Positions 44,568 through 53,203 of a stretch of 62,124 nt of DNA are shown here, one piece after another. The position numbers and the translations under genes are program-made. The DNA comes from CAZLBC01 sp964557575 (GTDB taxonomy: Bacteria; Planctomycetota; Phycisphaerae; SM23-33). The notes beneath the pieces were generated by a model. That model made no database searches, was not told where the DNA came from, and worked only from the letters and a program-made list of their open reading frames with translations. The DNA is taken from contig CAZLBC010000022.1 in assembly GCA_964557575.1 (NCBI GenBank), positions 1 to 62,124 of the forward strand, read 5' to 3'. Numbering within the stretch: position 1 is the first letter of the stretch; the number at the start of each line of letters is the position of its first letter.

Positions 44568-46598
44568 ATGCACCGACTGTCTTTCCCCACGCTCATCCTG
44601 ATCACCTGCTGCTGCATACAAGTACGGGCCGCCGAGAACGATCGCCCCTGGTGGCGGTACCCCCAGCGCTTGCTGCAGACGAACCTCCGCGAGATCGACG
44701 CCGCGATGGACGTCGAGCGGTACCTCCGGGAGGTCGAAGCGTCCGGCGCCAGCGTCGTCCTGTTCAACGTCGGCGGCATCGTGGCAAACTACCCGACCGA
44801 CCTGCCGTTCCACTACCGCAATCCCCACATGACCGGCGACCTGGCGGGGACCGTGCTCAAACGCCTCCACGAACGCGGTCTGCGGATGATCGGGCGCTTC
44901 GACTTCAGCAAACTCAACGAGCGGATCGCCGCCGAACACCCCGACTGGCTCTACGTCAGCGAGAAGGGCGCGCACGTCAACTACAACGGGCAGGTCCATA
45001 CCTGCTTCAACGGCCCCTACCAGCAGGAGAAGCTCTTCGCGATCCTCGGCGAGGCCCTCGATCGCTACCCCCTCGACGGGATTTTCTTCAACATGCCCGG
45101 CTACCAGCAGCGCGACTACAGCGGCAACTATCACGGCATCTGCCAGTCCGCCGCGTGCCGGAAGCGGTTCAAGCAGTGGTGCGGCATGGACCTGCCGGCG
45201 AAGAACGATCCGAACAATCCCGCCTGGAAAAAATACCGCGCGTTCTGCCGGGCGACGGCCGACGAGCTGTACGGGAAGATCCGGCAATTCGTCAAGTCGA
45301 AACGGCCGGACCTGGTCATCCTCAACTACAAGGTCAACGGATCGACCGTGATCCGGTCGGAGTCAAACCGCCCCTACCCCTCCTGGGCGTACCGCGACAC
45401 CGACAAGGCCCTGTACCGGCACCTGCGCCACCCGGACAAGCCGCTGTCGAACGCGGCCGTGCACTTCATCCACTACCCGCAGCGCCACGCCGGGGTCTCC
45501 TGCAACGTCACCCGCCGGCGCCTCCTTCAGCACATGGTCCGGGGCCAGTGGATCGACTTCTACTGCATCGGCCCCCTGCAGCGCCTCGAGGACCGCTTCT
45601 CGGTCGACGTGGTCCGGGACGTCTTCGGCTTCCACGCCCGCAACGAGAAATACTTCCGCACGATCCGCCCGTGCGCGGACGTGGCCCTGGTGCGCACCGG
45701 CACCGAGGAGTACCGCGGCCTCTTCGAGATCCTCTCCGAAAACCACGTTACGTTCGACCTGGTCGACTTCGGCGACAACGCCTTCGCCGGCTTTTCCGCC
45801 CTGATCGTCCCGGATGCCGGCCGCCTCGCCGCGGCGGCCTGCCGGCGGCTGGACGCCTGGGTCCAAGGCGGCGGACTCCTGCTGTTGACCGGGGCGGCGC
45901 CGAAGCATCTGCAGGCGGCCGGGATCAGCGGCCCCGGGAAGACTCTCGACTGCAACCCCGGGACGTACATCAGGATCAGGAAGGAAGACAGGAATGTCCT
46001 CGGGCAGCCGGCCCTGGAGAAGCTCGACCTGGTCTACCTCGACGGAGAGTTCGTCACGTACGACCTCGCGCCGTCGGCGCGGGGGCTGCTGCGCTATATC
46101 CCGGCGGCGATGTTCGGGCCGCCGGAGAAGTGCTACTACGAGACGGTCTCCGATATGCCCTGCCTGATCGTGAACCGCCACGGCACGGGGGCGTGCGCGG
46201 TGTTCCCCTGGCAGATCGGCACCCACTACGCGAAGCAGAAGCACCCGGGCCACGCCCTGCTCGCCGCCGGCGCACTCGAAGGGGCGCTGGGCCTGCGGCG
46301 GGCGGTCGAGGTCGACGCCTCACCGCTGGTTGAAATCTGCCGCCAGGTCGACACGGAGGACCGCTTCGAGTGGGTCAGCCTGCTGAACCTCTCGGGGCAG
46401 AAGGACGCGGCCGGGTTCTTCGACCCGGTTCCGATGCGGGACATCGCGGTGCGGATCAGGCCCCGCCGGCCGGTCGCGTCGGTACGCCTGCTGAAGGCCG
46501 GGCGGGAACTGCCGTTCGACCGGCGGGCCGACGGGCGGATCGCCTGCACCGTCCCCGAGCTGCGGCATTACGAGATCGTCCTGCTCGCGTACCGGTAA
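44568..46598 (+). CDS. Secreted hypothetical glycosyl hydrolase (TIM barrel plus beta-galactosidase-trimerisation-like domain)
   Basis: AAAGGAG precedes the ATG. After a signal peptide (MHRLSFPTLILITCCCIQV) comes a TIM barrel: SVVLFNVGGIVANYPTDLPF, MIGRFDFSKLNERIAAEHPD, DGIFFNMPGYQQRDYSGNY. Residues about 400-470 resemble a class I glutaminase-like trimerisation domain (FSALIVPDAGRLAAAACRRL, then DAWVQGGGLLLLTG). This architecture matches putative GHL6/beta-galactosidase-related families. Acidic residues in barrel strands are candidate catalysts but not assignable. It stands alone with its own promoter. Confidence 0.85.
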   Translation: MHRLSFPTLILITCCCIQVRAAENDRPWWRYPQRLLQTNLREIDAAMDVERYLREVEASGASVVLFNVGGIVANYPTDLPFHYRNPHMTGDLAGTVLKRLHERGLRMIGRFDFSKLNERIAAEHPDWLYVSEKGAHVNYNGQVHTCFNGPYQQEKLFAILGEALDRYPLDGIFFNMPGYQQRDYSGNYHGICQSAACRKRFKQWCGMDLPAKNDPNNPAWKKYRAFCRATADELYGKIRQFVKSKRPDLVILNYKVNGSTVIRSESNRPYPSWAYRDTDKALYRHLRHPDKPLSNAAVHFIHYPQRHAGVSCNVTRRRLLQHMVRGQWIDFYCIGPLQRLEDRFSVDVVRDVFGFHARNEKYFRTIRPCADVALVRTGTEEYRGLFEILSENHVTFDLVDFGDNAFAGFSALIVPDAGRLAAAACRRLDAWVQGGGLLLLTGAAPKHLQAAGISGPGKTLDCNPGTYIRIRKEDRNVLGQPALEKLDLVYLDGEFVTYDLAPSARGLLRYIPAAMFGPPEKCYYETVSDMPCLIVNRHGTGACAVFPWQIGTHYAKQKHPGHALLAAGALEGALGLRRAVEVDASPLVEICRQVDTEDRFEWVSLLNLSGQKDAAGFFDPVPMRDIAVRIRPRRPVASVRLLKAGRELPFDRRADGRIACTVPELRHYEIVLLAYR

Positions 46599-46629
46599 TA
46601 ACCCCGCGCGATTCAAGACGGGATGCGCT

Positions 46630-47067
46630 TCATTCCAGCGGATCCCATACCCTTTTAAAACCGGCGCCCGAAAAATCCACCAGGTTGCGGGTCGCGAAAG
46701 AATCCACGCCGTGATGGCGCAGCACGAAGGCCAGCCGGGTGTCGAAAATGCGCCGATACGCGTAGTCCTGTCCGGACGCCGCGGCCCACACCTTCTTCAT
46801 AATCCCCCTGCCCTGCACCATGTCGACGAGCCGCCAGCGGGGATTCGAGCGAAAACATTCGATAACGCCGACCGCGTCATTCGCGGACATCGGTTCACTG
46901 CAGACCGTCGGGTTCCGCAACAGGCAGTAGAGTTCCATCAGCACCTGCTCGCACAGACAAAAATCATCCCTTGCGGCATATTCCTGGAGAAAAGACCGGG
47001 CCTTGTGATGAAACGGCGATTCTGCGTCGCAGGCCGGGAAGAGGATATTGGTATCACATGAGATCAT
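46630..47067 (-). CDS. vapC: PIN-domain toxin (VapC family)
   Basis: The 145-residue protein carries the PIN ribonuclease acidic residues: D5 in ISCDTNILF, E45 in EQVLMELYCLL, D108 in RIFDTRLAFVL, and the typical FATRNLVDF at 123-131. VapC toxins cut tRNA or rRNA with Mg2+. Its ATG overlaps the antitoxin stop by 4 bases (ATGA), the normal coupled order antitoxin-toxin. Length is usual. Confidence 0.93.
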   Translation of the reverse strand: MISCDTNILFPACDAESPFHHKARSFLQEYAARDDFCLCEQVLMELYCLLRNPTVCSEPMSANDAVGVIECFRSNPRWRLVDMVQGRGIMKKVWAAASGQDYAYRRIFDTRLAFVLRHHGVDSFATRNLVDFSGAGFKRVWDPLE

Positions 47068-47354
47068 GAATCGGTTTCCGGCCTCCCGTACCGTCCGCCG
47101 TCTTCGGCAACCCGCAGATTCGCCGTGTGAAGATCGGACCGCCAGTTGTCGTCCACAAACGGATCACGGCCGCCGAGCTTCGTCGGTTCGGGCAACGACC
47201 ATGCCGCCGGCTCACGGGGCGAAGACGGCGTCGTGGCTACGATGTACTCGAGCCCCCGTCGCACCAGTTCGGCGAGAGAAATCTCCAGCCGCGAGGAAAG
47301 ACGTTTCGCCGATGCATAGAGCTCGTCGGGCAGTTGTATCTGTGTCCTGATCAT
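47064..47354 (-). CDS. vapB: Ribbon-helix-helix antitoxin (VapB-like)
   Basis: The 96-residue protein begins with an RHH DNA-binding fold (MIRTQIQLPDELYASAKRLS, then SLAELVRRGLEYIV). The C-terminal part (about 45-96) is polar and would bind the PIN toxin. It overlaps vapC by 4 bases. RHH antitoxins repress their own operon. The start codon sits at the predicted transcription start (see the promoter at 47362-47389). Confidence 0.9.
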   Translation of the reverse strand: MIRTQIQLPDELYASAKRLSSRLEISLAELVRRGLEYIVATTPSSPREPAAWSLPEPTKLGGRDPFVDDNWRSDLHTANLRVAEDGGRYGRPETDS

Positions 47355-47361
47355 GATAACA

Positions 47362-47389
47362 CTATTACATCACATGCTTATAATGTCAA
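47362..47389 (-). promoter_or_regulatory. vapBC promoter, almost leaderless
   Basis: On the minus strand a consensus -35 TTGACA (47389-47384) and TAATAG (47367-47362) are spaced by 16. A start 6-7 bases later would fall at about 47355, directly at the ATG (47354), leaving no room for a ribosome site. Confidence 0.65.
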
Positions 47390-47561
47390 GCCAAAACAGG
47401 TTACTCCCCGCCGACACGTCGATCGTGAACAAGGCCCGAGATACGGTGCACGTGCCGACCGGGCGCGCTATCTCGGCGCAGCAGTGACTGAGGACCGGCC
47501 GCCCCGGAGAGAATACTCCCGGAGGACCGGGCGGCGGATGCGGAAAACAGGGAAATATCCG

Positions 47562-50500
47562 CTATTTCAGGCAGACGACCGTGCCGGCCCGGGTCGACAG
47601 GTAGAGTCTGCCGCCGGCCGCGATCATGCCGTCGAACACGGGCGGACTCTTCAGTACGTCCTCGCCGCGTGTCGTGCCGTCGGCCGGGGAAACGGCCAGC
47701 AGCCTGCCGCCGCGATCGGACTCGACGGCTTCGACGATGGCGTCGGTTGCCGCGGGGTCCCGCGGTATGTCCGCTGCCGGATTGTCCGGCCCGGCGACAA
47801 ACAGGGTGTCCCCGGCGAGAACGAGCGCCCGGCCCACAACGGGAATGCGGCAGGTCCAGTCCGCCGTGCCTTTTTTACCCTTAAGCGGGCGCCCGAAGAG
47901 CCGGTAGAACGTGAACGGGCTCCTGACCGGCCCCCAACTGAATCGCCCGTCCACGCCCACGTGCGCGCCGGCGTTGTCGTAATTGTTCCGGCCGTAGCCG
48001 TAGATCCGCGAGCCGTCCGTGACGAGCAGTCGCCCGACGGGCACCTTCTGCGCCTCCTTGTGCCATCCGCCCCAGCCGCTGCCCATTTTCGTCCCGTACT
48101 GCCAGTAGGTGCGGTGCCACCACGTGTGGTCGAGGAAGCCGACGGAACTCCAGAGGTGCGGGACGCCGGCTTTTCTCTGGTGATCGAGGTCGTCGCGGCT
48201 GAAACAGGCGCCGCGCATGAAGACCCGGGTCTCGTCCGCGGCCAGGACGTCCGGCAGAAAACCGCCGGCAGATCCCGTGTCCCGTTTCTCCTTCTCTATC
48301 TCGAGCTGTCGGGTCTTCAGGACCGCGCCGGTGCCGACATTCAGCTTGTGGAGGAAGATGCCGCCGTCGAGGAAGCTGTCGCGGCCCACGGCAAAGCAGG
48401 CGGCGTTGTCGACGACCAGGACGCTGCCGTGCACCGGCCAGGCGGATTCGAGCTGCCCGTCGACCGCGATCAGGCGGTCGCGGGGCGCGGCGCGGTACCG
48501 CCAGGCGAGCGCGCCGTCGGATGCCCTGAGGCAATACACGTAGCCGTCCCGGCAGCCGAAGATACAGAGGGTGTTGCCGGGTTGTCGCTTCGCCGGGTCC
48601 GCGGGACAACAGATGGTGGGCGGCGAGTCGACTCTTCCGCCCGCCGTAAAACGCCACAGCGTCTCGCCCGACCCGGCGTCGAGGGCGTGCACGGTGTGCC
48701 GCTCGACGGCCGCGACGAGGACCATGCCGCCGGCCGCGACCGGCGGCGTGAGCGTGCCGCCGATCTCGGTGCGCCAGCCCTCTTTGAGGCTTGACGGAAC
48801 GGCGGTCTTGATGCTCCCGCTGCGGGACGCGTCCCGCCGGTACGTCGGCCAGCCGGTTTCACAGACGCCGAAGGTCAGATCGGCCATGCGGGAACCGGCG
48901 GGCCCCTTATGCAACCGGGGGCCGTCGGCCGCCGCTCCGTTGCCGCCGAAATCCGCACCGGCCAGGGCGATGAAGCCCGATTTGATCAAGCCGTCGACAC
49001 TGCACGCGCAGGAGTGCGGCGGGGCGTAGATGAGGCCGTTGGCGGGCATGACGCCGTAACCGCAGACGCCGCGCACCCAGAGGTTGGCGATCATCTCCCC
49101 CGACCGGAGGTCGACAAACTCGATGCCCCGCCGCCCGAGCACGAGGTATTTCGCGGTCGCCTTGGCGCGGTGGCAGCGGGCGTGGCCGATGCGCTTGAGG
49201 ATGGTCTTGTCGGAGGGCCGCGTGCGTTTTACCGCGCCGGTCTTCGGATCGCGCCCCGCGGTGATGCCCGGGTCGTTGCCCCAGGCGTACCGTCCCGTCC
49301 ACAGCAGGCCGTCGGCGATGAAGATGTCCACGGCCGCGTTGAAGCCCTCGTAAACGGGGCAGTCCCACAGGCGGCTGCCGTCGTCGGCGTCGTAGGCGAC
49401 CAGTCTGCCCCCAACCTTGTCTCCCCTGATATACTGGTGATACCCGCCGCTCGGCAGCCAGAGGAGGTCGCCGTCCGTGATCTCCGCGGCCCGGTCCGCG
49501 GCATAGACCACGCCGTCGGAAGCGACCACCGTCGGCGAAGACCAGGCGAGGCGGCGGCGCTGGATGGGGCGGTCGGCCTTCCAGAGCAGTTTTCCGCTCT
49601 GCGCGTCCAGGCAGACCAGTGCGTCGAGGTTATGGAAGAAGACCCGTCCCCCCGACAGCGTGAGCGTGGCCGGCATGAGATTACGGGCACAGGATTCATC
49701 ATTGATCCATTTGATCCTGCCGGTGTCGGCCGAGACGCGGGCGACGCGCAGGGCGCGGGCGGGCGGCGTGATCTTCTCAAAGGGCGGTGAATAGGCTTTT
49801 TGCTTGACGATCTCCTGCGCCTTCCCGGCGTCCCAGGACGTGTGCGGCTCGCCGAGGACGAGAAAGAGGGAGTCCCCGTCGCAGAGGATCTCGCGGGCCC
49901 CGGCCGTTTCGGCGCAAGTCATGACCGTCTTTCCCGTCGCCGCGTCGAGGGCGGTCACGGGCCGGCCGTACCCGAGGGTCACGTACACGCGGTCGCCGAC
50001 GGCGACCAGGCGCCGGGCTATGTCCGCCGGCCCGCTGCGAAAATCCCGCAGGTGATATTCCCACTCCGCGATCCCGCGTTCCCAGAGGCGTTTGCCGTTG
50101 AACGCATCCCGGGCGACCAGTTTCCAGTCGGGGTCGGCGGCCGCGAACGCAACGGGGCCTTCATCAACGATTGAAAAGACGCGCCCGCCGGCCGAGACCA
50201 GGGCGGTGACGCTGGCGAGGTGATCGTGGCTGCGCGAAAAGCGCGGCCGGCCGATCCATTGATAGCGGCGCGGCGGGCCGACCACCGTGTCCCGGGCAAC
50301 GGCGTTGTTGTCGGGGGAATAGAGGTAGTGCGTCCACTCGTCGATCGTCTCGGGGACGGGTTTCGCGTAGCTTTTCCCCAGGGGGGACCCCAGGGCAACG
50401 CCGCGCGGCGCCAGGACGCGCCGAATCTCCTCGCCGCCGACCGCGCCGTCCTGCACGACGACCAGGTTCACCAGGTTGTTGGTATAGGGCAGCGCCGTGC

Positions 50501-50753
50501 CGTCGAACACCCGCGCGCTGACCCGCCCGTACAAGCCCGCCGTGCGAATGGCTTCGCGGGCGGCCGCTATCTGCGTCGCGTCCGTCGCGAGCATCTGGAC
50601 GAGAAACGCCTCGTTCCCGCCGATCGCCAGGGCCGTGTTCACGTCGCCGCCGATCACGACGGCCAGTCCGCCCCGGATACCGCTCTCTTTCACCGGGCCG
50701 GCCCACGCGCCGCTGCCGGCAAGCATCACTGCCGTTATGAGCACTTTTTTCAT
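47562..50753 (-). CDS. Exported methyltransferase-fold / PQQ-type beta-propeller fusion (copy 2)
   Basis: The ATG at 50753 follows AGGAGAAAAGG. The 1063-residue product parallels the gene at 14547: signal peptide, degenerate methyltransferase-like domain (VVIGGDVNTALAI in place of GCGDG motif I, then VLAPRGVALG), linker IDEWTHYLYSPDNNAVARD, VVGPPRRYQWIGRPRFSRSH, then propeller blades (DAFNGKRLWERGIAEW, LDAQSGKLLWKADRPIQRR, LDAGSGETLWRFTAGGRVDS). The first domain has probably lost SAM binding. The paralogue suggests a conserved exported module in this organism. A conserved TTGTAT promoter lies upstream. Confidence 0.88.
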   Translation of the reverse strand: MKKVLITAVMLAGSGAWAGPVKESGIRGGLAVVIGGDVNTALAIGGNEAFLVQMLATDATQIAAAREAIRTAGLYGRVSARVFDGTALPYTNNLVNLVVVQDGAVGGEEIRRVLAPRGVALGSPLGKSYAKPVPETIDEWTHYLYSPDNNAVARDTVVGPPRRYQWIGRPRFSRSHDHLASVTALVSAGGRVFSIVDEGPVAFAAADPDWKLVARDAFNGKRLWERGIAEWEYHLRDFRSGPADIARRLVAVGDRVYVTLGYGRPVTALDAATGKTVMTCAETAGAREILCDGDSLFLVLGEPHTSWDAGKAQEIVKQKAYSPPFEKITPPARALRVARVSADTGRIKWINDESCARNLMPATLTLSGGRVFFHNLDALVCLDAQSGKLLWKADRPIQRRRLAWSSPTVVASDGVVYAADRAAEITDGDLLWLPSGGYHQYIRGDKVGGRLVAYDADDGSRLWDCPVYEGFNAAVDIFIADGLLWTGRYAWGNDPGITAGRDPKTGAVKRTRPSDKTILKRIGHARCHRAKATAKYLVLGRRGIEFVDLRSGEMIANLWVRGVCGYGVMPANGLIYAPPHSCACSVDGLIKSGFIALAGADFGGNGAAADGPRLHKGPAGSRMADLTFGVCETGWPTYRRDASRSGSIKTAVPSSLKEGWRTEIGGTLTPPVAAGGMVLVAAVERHTVHALDAGSGETLWRFTAGGRVDSPPTICCPADPAKRQPGNTLCIFGCRDGYVYCLRASDGALAWRYRAAPRDRLIAVDGQLESAWPVHGSVLVVDNAACFAVGRDSFLDGGIFLHKLNVGTGAVLKTRQLEIEKEKRDTGSAGGFLPDVLAADETRVFMRGACFSRDDLDHQRKAGVPHLWSSVGFLDHTWWHRTYWQYGTKMGSGWGGWHKEAQKVPVGRLLVTDGSRIYGYGRNNYDNAGAHVGVDGRFSWGPVRSPFTFYRLFGRPLKGKKGTADWTCRIPVVGRALVLAGDTLFVAGPDNPAADIPRDPAATDAIVEAVESDRGGRLLAVSPADGTTRGEDVLKSPPVFDGMIAAGGRLYLSTRAGTVVCLK

Positions 50754-50839
50754 CACCTTTTCTCCTCTTTCAGGCCGAGACAGACGACCGTTCCGTCGCC
50801 CGTGGACCGGTAAGCATCGTGGAGTTCTCCATCGAACCT

Positions 50840-50867
50840 ATGGTATCCGCCGCGGGTTCAAATACAA
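50840..50867 (-). promoter_or_regulatory. TTGTAT-N16-TACCAT promoter of PQQ copy 2
   Basis: On the minus strand TTGTAT (50867-50862) and TACCAT (50845-50840) are spaced by 16. The same arrangement, with a nearly identical spacer, precedes the operon that begins at 53037. Confidence 0.55.
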
Positions 50868-50922
50868 GGTTCAATCACCACGTGCGGCCGCAAGAGGAAA
50901 AAAGAAAAACCGTTTTTCATGT

Positions 50923-52281
50923 CTATTCTTTGACGCAGGTGCGCACGACCAGGTCGTCGATGTCGTAACGGCCCGCCTGGCCGGCGAAAGTCAGCAGGCC
51001 GCCGCCGCCCACGTCGGCCCGACTCGTCGCCGCGAGAACCTTCTTTCCGTCGCACCACGCCTGGAGGACGGGGCCGATGCGGCGAATACGATAGGTATGC
51101 CACGCCTTCTTTCGATAGACGGCGCCAGCCGCCCGGGCGACGGGCGTGCTGTCGGTTCCCAGAAACGCCGCGGATCGACGATTTCCGTCTCCGCCCATGA
51201 CAACGCCTACCAGCCCGCCGGCACCGACAACCAGGACGCGAAAGCCGCTGTCCATGGCCCGGCCGCGGAACGTGATCTCCACGTTGTCCAGCGGGATATT
51301 CCGGACGGTGTAGGTGACGTAGTCACCGTCATCCTCCAGCTCGTAGGACAGGCGGCCGCCGTCGATCTCCGCGTCATCGGCATTGTCGACATCCCAGCGC
51401 CGCGACGCGCCGTCACCTTTCTCGAACGGTTCGCGAACCAGGGGCGACCAGGTGCGCTTCTCGTCGCCGCCGCCCGCCTCCGCGGCCGAGTGTTTCGACG
51501 CGGCCTGCGAAGCGGCGGTCTCCCGTTTGGTTTTCTGCCGCTCGCGCACGGCGGTATCCACGGCGGGTTTCACCGGCGGGGCGTTCGCGAGCCGGGCCGC
51601 CGGGAAGGCACGGCGATTCAGCGTTTTTGTTTTTCGCAGGGCGGACAGTTCCCCGTCGGCAGGCGTGCGGCCGGCCGTCGCCTGCATCACATCCACGATA
51701 TACTCCTCGTCGGATCGCCCGGCCTTCTTGTATTCCCTGCTTGAGAACAGGCCGGTGATATAGTTGTCGCGCGACCGGCCGCTGTCCAGTTTTTCGGTGG
51801 CCGCGGCGAGTTCCTGCGGCGCCGGCTGGCGGTGCAGGACGGCCTGGATCATGGAAAGGGCGAAGACGTCGTCGCCCGGTGCCTGCCGGGCGCCGGGCAG
51901 CGCGGGCAGTTTCTGCTTCAAATCGTCGACGCCCAGTGAACGAATAACCGCGCCGTATTCGTCGATATCCCCGCCGGCCGCATCGACCGTCAGCAGCATC
52001 AGGGCGCGGTAGGCGGCGGCAATTTCCCGGGTGAGAATACGCAGGCGGGCGGCGCGGCTGAAGGCCTGGTCCACGCCGTCGTCACCGGTCAGGAGGTCTT
52101 TCGGCGCGTCATCCCCGAAGACGGCGTAGCCGTTGACGCCGGCCTGTCCGGCCGCGAGTTTCACCCGTTCCGCCCGGTCGGCATTGATCGTCCGCAGCAA
52201 TCGCATCGCCAGCCCCGGCCGGTCGACCTCTTCCGCCGCAGCCGTTGTCATCAACAGCGCGATTGTCACAATTGCACGCAT
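50923..52281 (-). CDS. Secreted protein with DUF4214-like repeats and C-terminal lectin-like domain
   Basis: The ATG at 52281 is preceded by GGAGGA, better than one at 52299. After a signal peptide (MRAIVTIALLMTTAAA) the middle has repeats (FALSMIQAVLHRQPAPQELA, YIVDVMQATAGRTPADGEL) resembling the DUF4214-type helical repeats of exported proteins. The last about 180 residues form a beta-sandwich, with FRGRAMDSGFRVLVVGAGG and RIRRIGPVLQAWCDGKKVLA, close to DUF1080/LamG folds. It is 30 bases after the coiled-coil gene, one operon. Function unknown. Confidence 0.75.
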   Translation of the reverse strand: MRAIVTIALLMTTAAAEEVDRPGLAMRLLRTINADRAERVKLAAGQAGVNGYAVFGDDAPKDLLTGDDGVDQAFSRAARLRILTREIAAAYRALMLLTVDAAGGDIDEYGAVIRSLGVDDLKQKLPALPGARQAPGDDVFALSMIQAVLHRQPAPQELAAATEKLDSGRSRDNYITGLFSSREYKKAGRSDEEYIVDVMQATAGRTPADGELSALRKTKTLNRRAFPAARLANAPPVKPAVDTAVRERQKTKRETAASQAASKHSAAEAGGGDEKRTWSPLVREPFEKGDGASRRWDVDNADDAEIDGGRLSYELEDDGDYVTYTVRNIPLDNVEITFRGRAMDSGFRVLVVGAGGLVGVVMGGDGNRRSAAFLGTDSTPVARAAGAVYRKKAWHTYRIRRIGPVLQAWCDGKKVLAATSRADVGGGGLLTFAGQAGRYDIDDLVVRTCVKE

Positions 52282-52311
52282 GAGAGTATTCCTCCGCATC
52301 CTCGCTCGTCC

Positions 52312-53037
52312 TTACCGGCCCTTCGCGGCCTTGAGCTTGTTGAGTTTCGCCTGCAGTTCGCCGATTTTCTTCTGCCGGGCGGCGATCATCTTCTCCGTGG
52401 CCGCGATGTTGTCGCGATACATATCGACCTGCTTGCCCCAGTGCCGCGTGCCGATGACCGGGCATTCATTGGCGAGGATCGACGGCCCGCCGCCGGCGCT
52501 GGTAATGATATCCCCGGCCTTGTCGGCGTAGTTCGTACCGCCCACGGTGGCGCCGCTGTCGGGAATGCCGATTCCCTTGTTCATGGCCGACCACATCTTG
52601 CCCTCGAGCACTTTCAGCCGCGCCTGCTGCGTTGCCAGGGCCGCGCGCAGCTCGGCCAGGCGCTTGCGGGCCTTGCGGAGCGCTTCCGTCAGCCGGAGGA
52701 TTTCCGGGTCGCCCAGCTTCGGGTCGGTCGGATCGATGACCGCATGGGCCTGGAGGTTCGGTGCAATAGCCCACGTGTCGTGGCGGAATATCTGCGCCGA
52801 CCACGCGGCGTAGGGTCCGCCGTATTTATGGGTCAGCCGGGCGCGAAGCTGCAGCGGTCGCTTTCCGTATTCCAGCGGGACCTGCCCCTCGAACGTGCCC
52901 TTCACGTCGGAGATGACGACCTTCGGTTCGGCCCCGGCCGGCACCGCGCAGATCAGCGCGGCCAGCAGGGCCGACACGACTCCACTCGCGCGCCGCCGAT
53001 CCGTCCGATTACCGGGAACAGTATTACTCCGTATCAT
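52312..53037 (-). CDS. Secreted coiled-coil protein, unknown function
   Basis: The start at ATG 53037 has GGAGG 7 bases upstream. Signal peptide at about 1-36. A beta-type segment (about 40-105, VISDVKGTFEGQVPLEYGKR) is followed by two coiled-coil parts (about 120-155 and 200-241, with heptad-like leucines) separated by a glycine-rich loop. It resembles no family I can name. It starts an operon with the DUF4214-like protein and carries the shared TTGTAT-type promoter. Confidence 0.7.
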   Translation of the reverse strand: MIRSNTVPGNRTDRRRASGVVSALLAALICAVPAGAEPKVVISDVKGTFEGQVPLEYGKRPLQLRARLTHKYGGPYAAWSAQIFRHDTWAIAPNLQAHAVIDPTDPKLGDPEILRLTEALRKARKRLAELRAALATQQARLKVLEGKMWSAMNKGIGIPDSGATVGGTNYADKAGDIITSAGGGPSILANECPVIGTRHWGKQVDMYRDNIAATEKMIAARQKKIGELQAKLNKLKAAKGR

Positions 53038-53057
53038 TCGTTTCCTCCTTCGGCCCC

Positions 53058-53085
53058 ATGGTATCCGCCGCCGGTGTAAATACAA
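53058..53085 (-). promoter_or_regulatory. TTGTAT-N16-TACCAT promoter of the coiled-coil operon
   Basis: On the minus strand TTGTAT (53085-53080) and TACCAT (53063-53058) are 16 apart. Much of the spacer (CGGCGGCGGA-like) matches that at 50846-50861, pointing to one regulatory class. Confidence 0.55.
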
Positions 53086-53203
53086 GACTGAATCCCGCCG
53101 CGGCCACGGGGGGGAAAAACAGGGCGGCGGCTGCCGTCACTTGCTTTTTTGGTGTATAATGGCGAGTTGCGGTTCACCGTTTCCATCTGTGTGCGAGGCT
53201 GTC

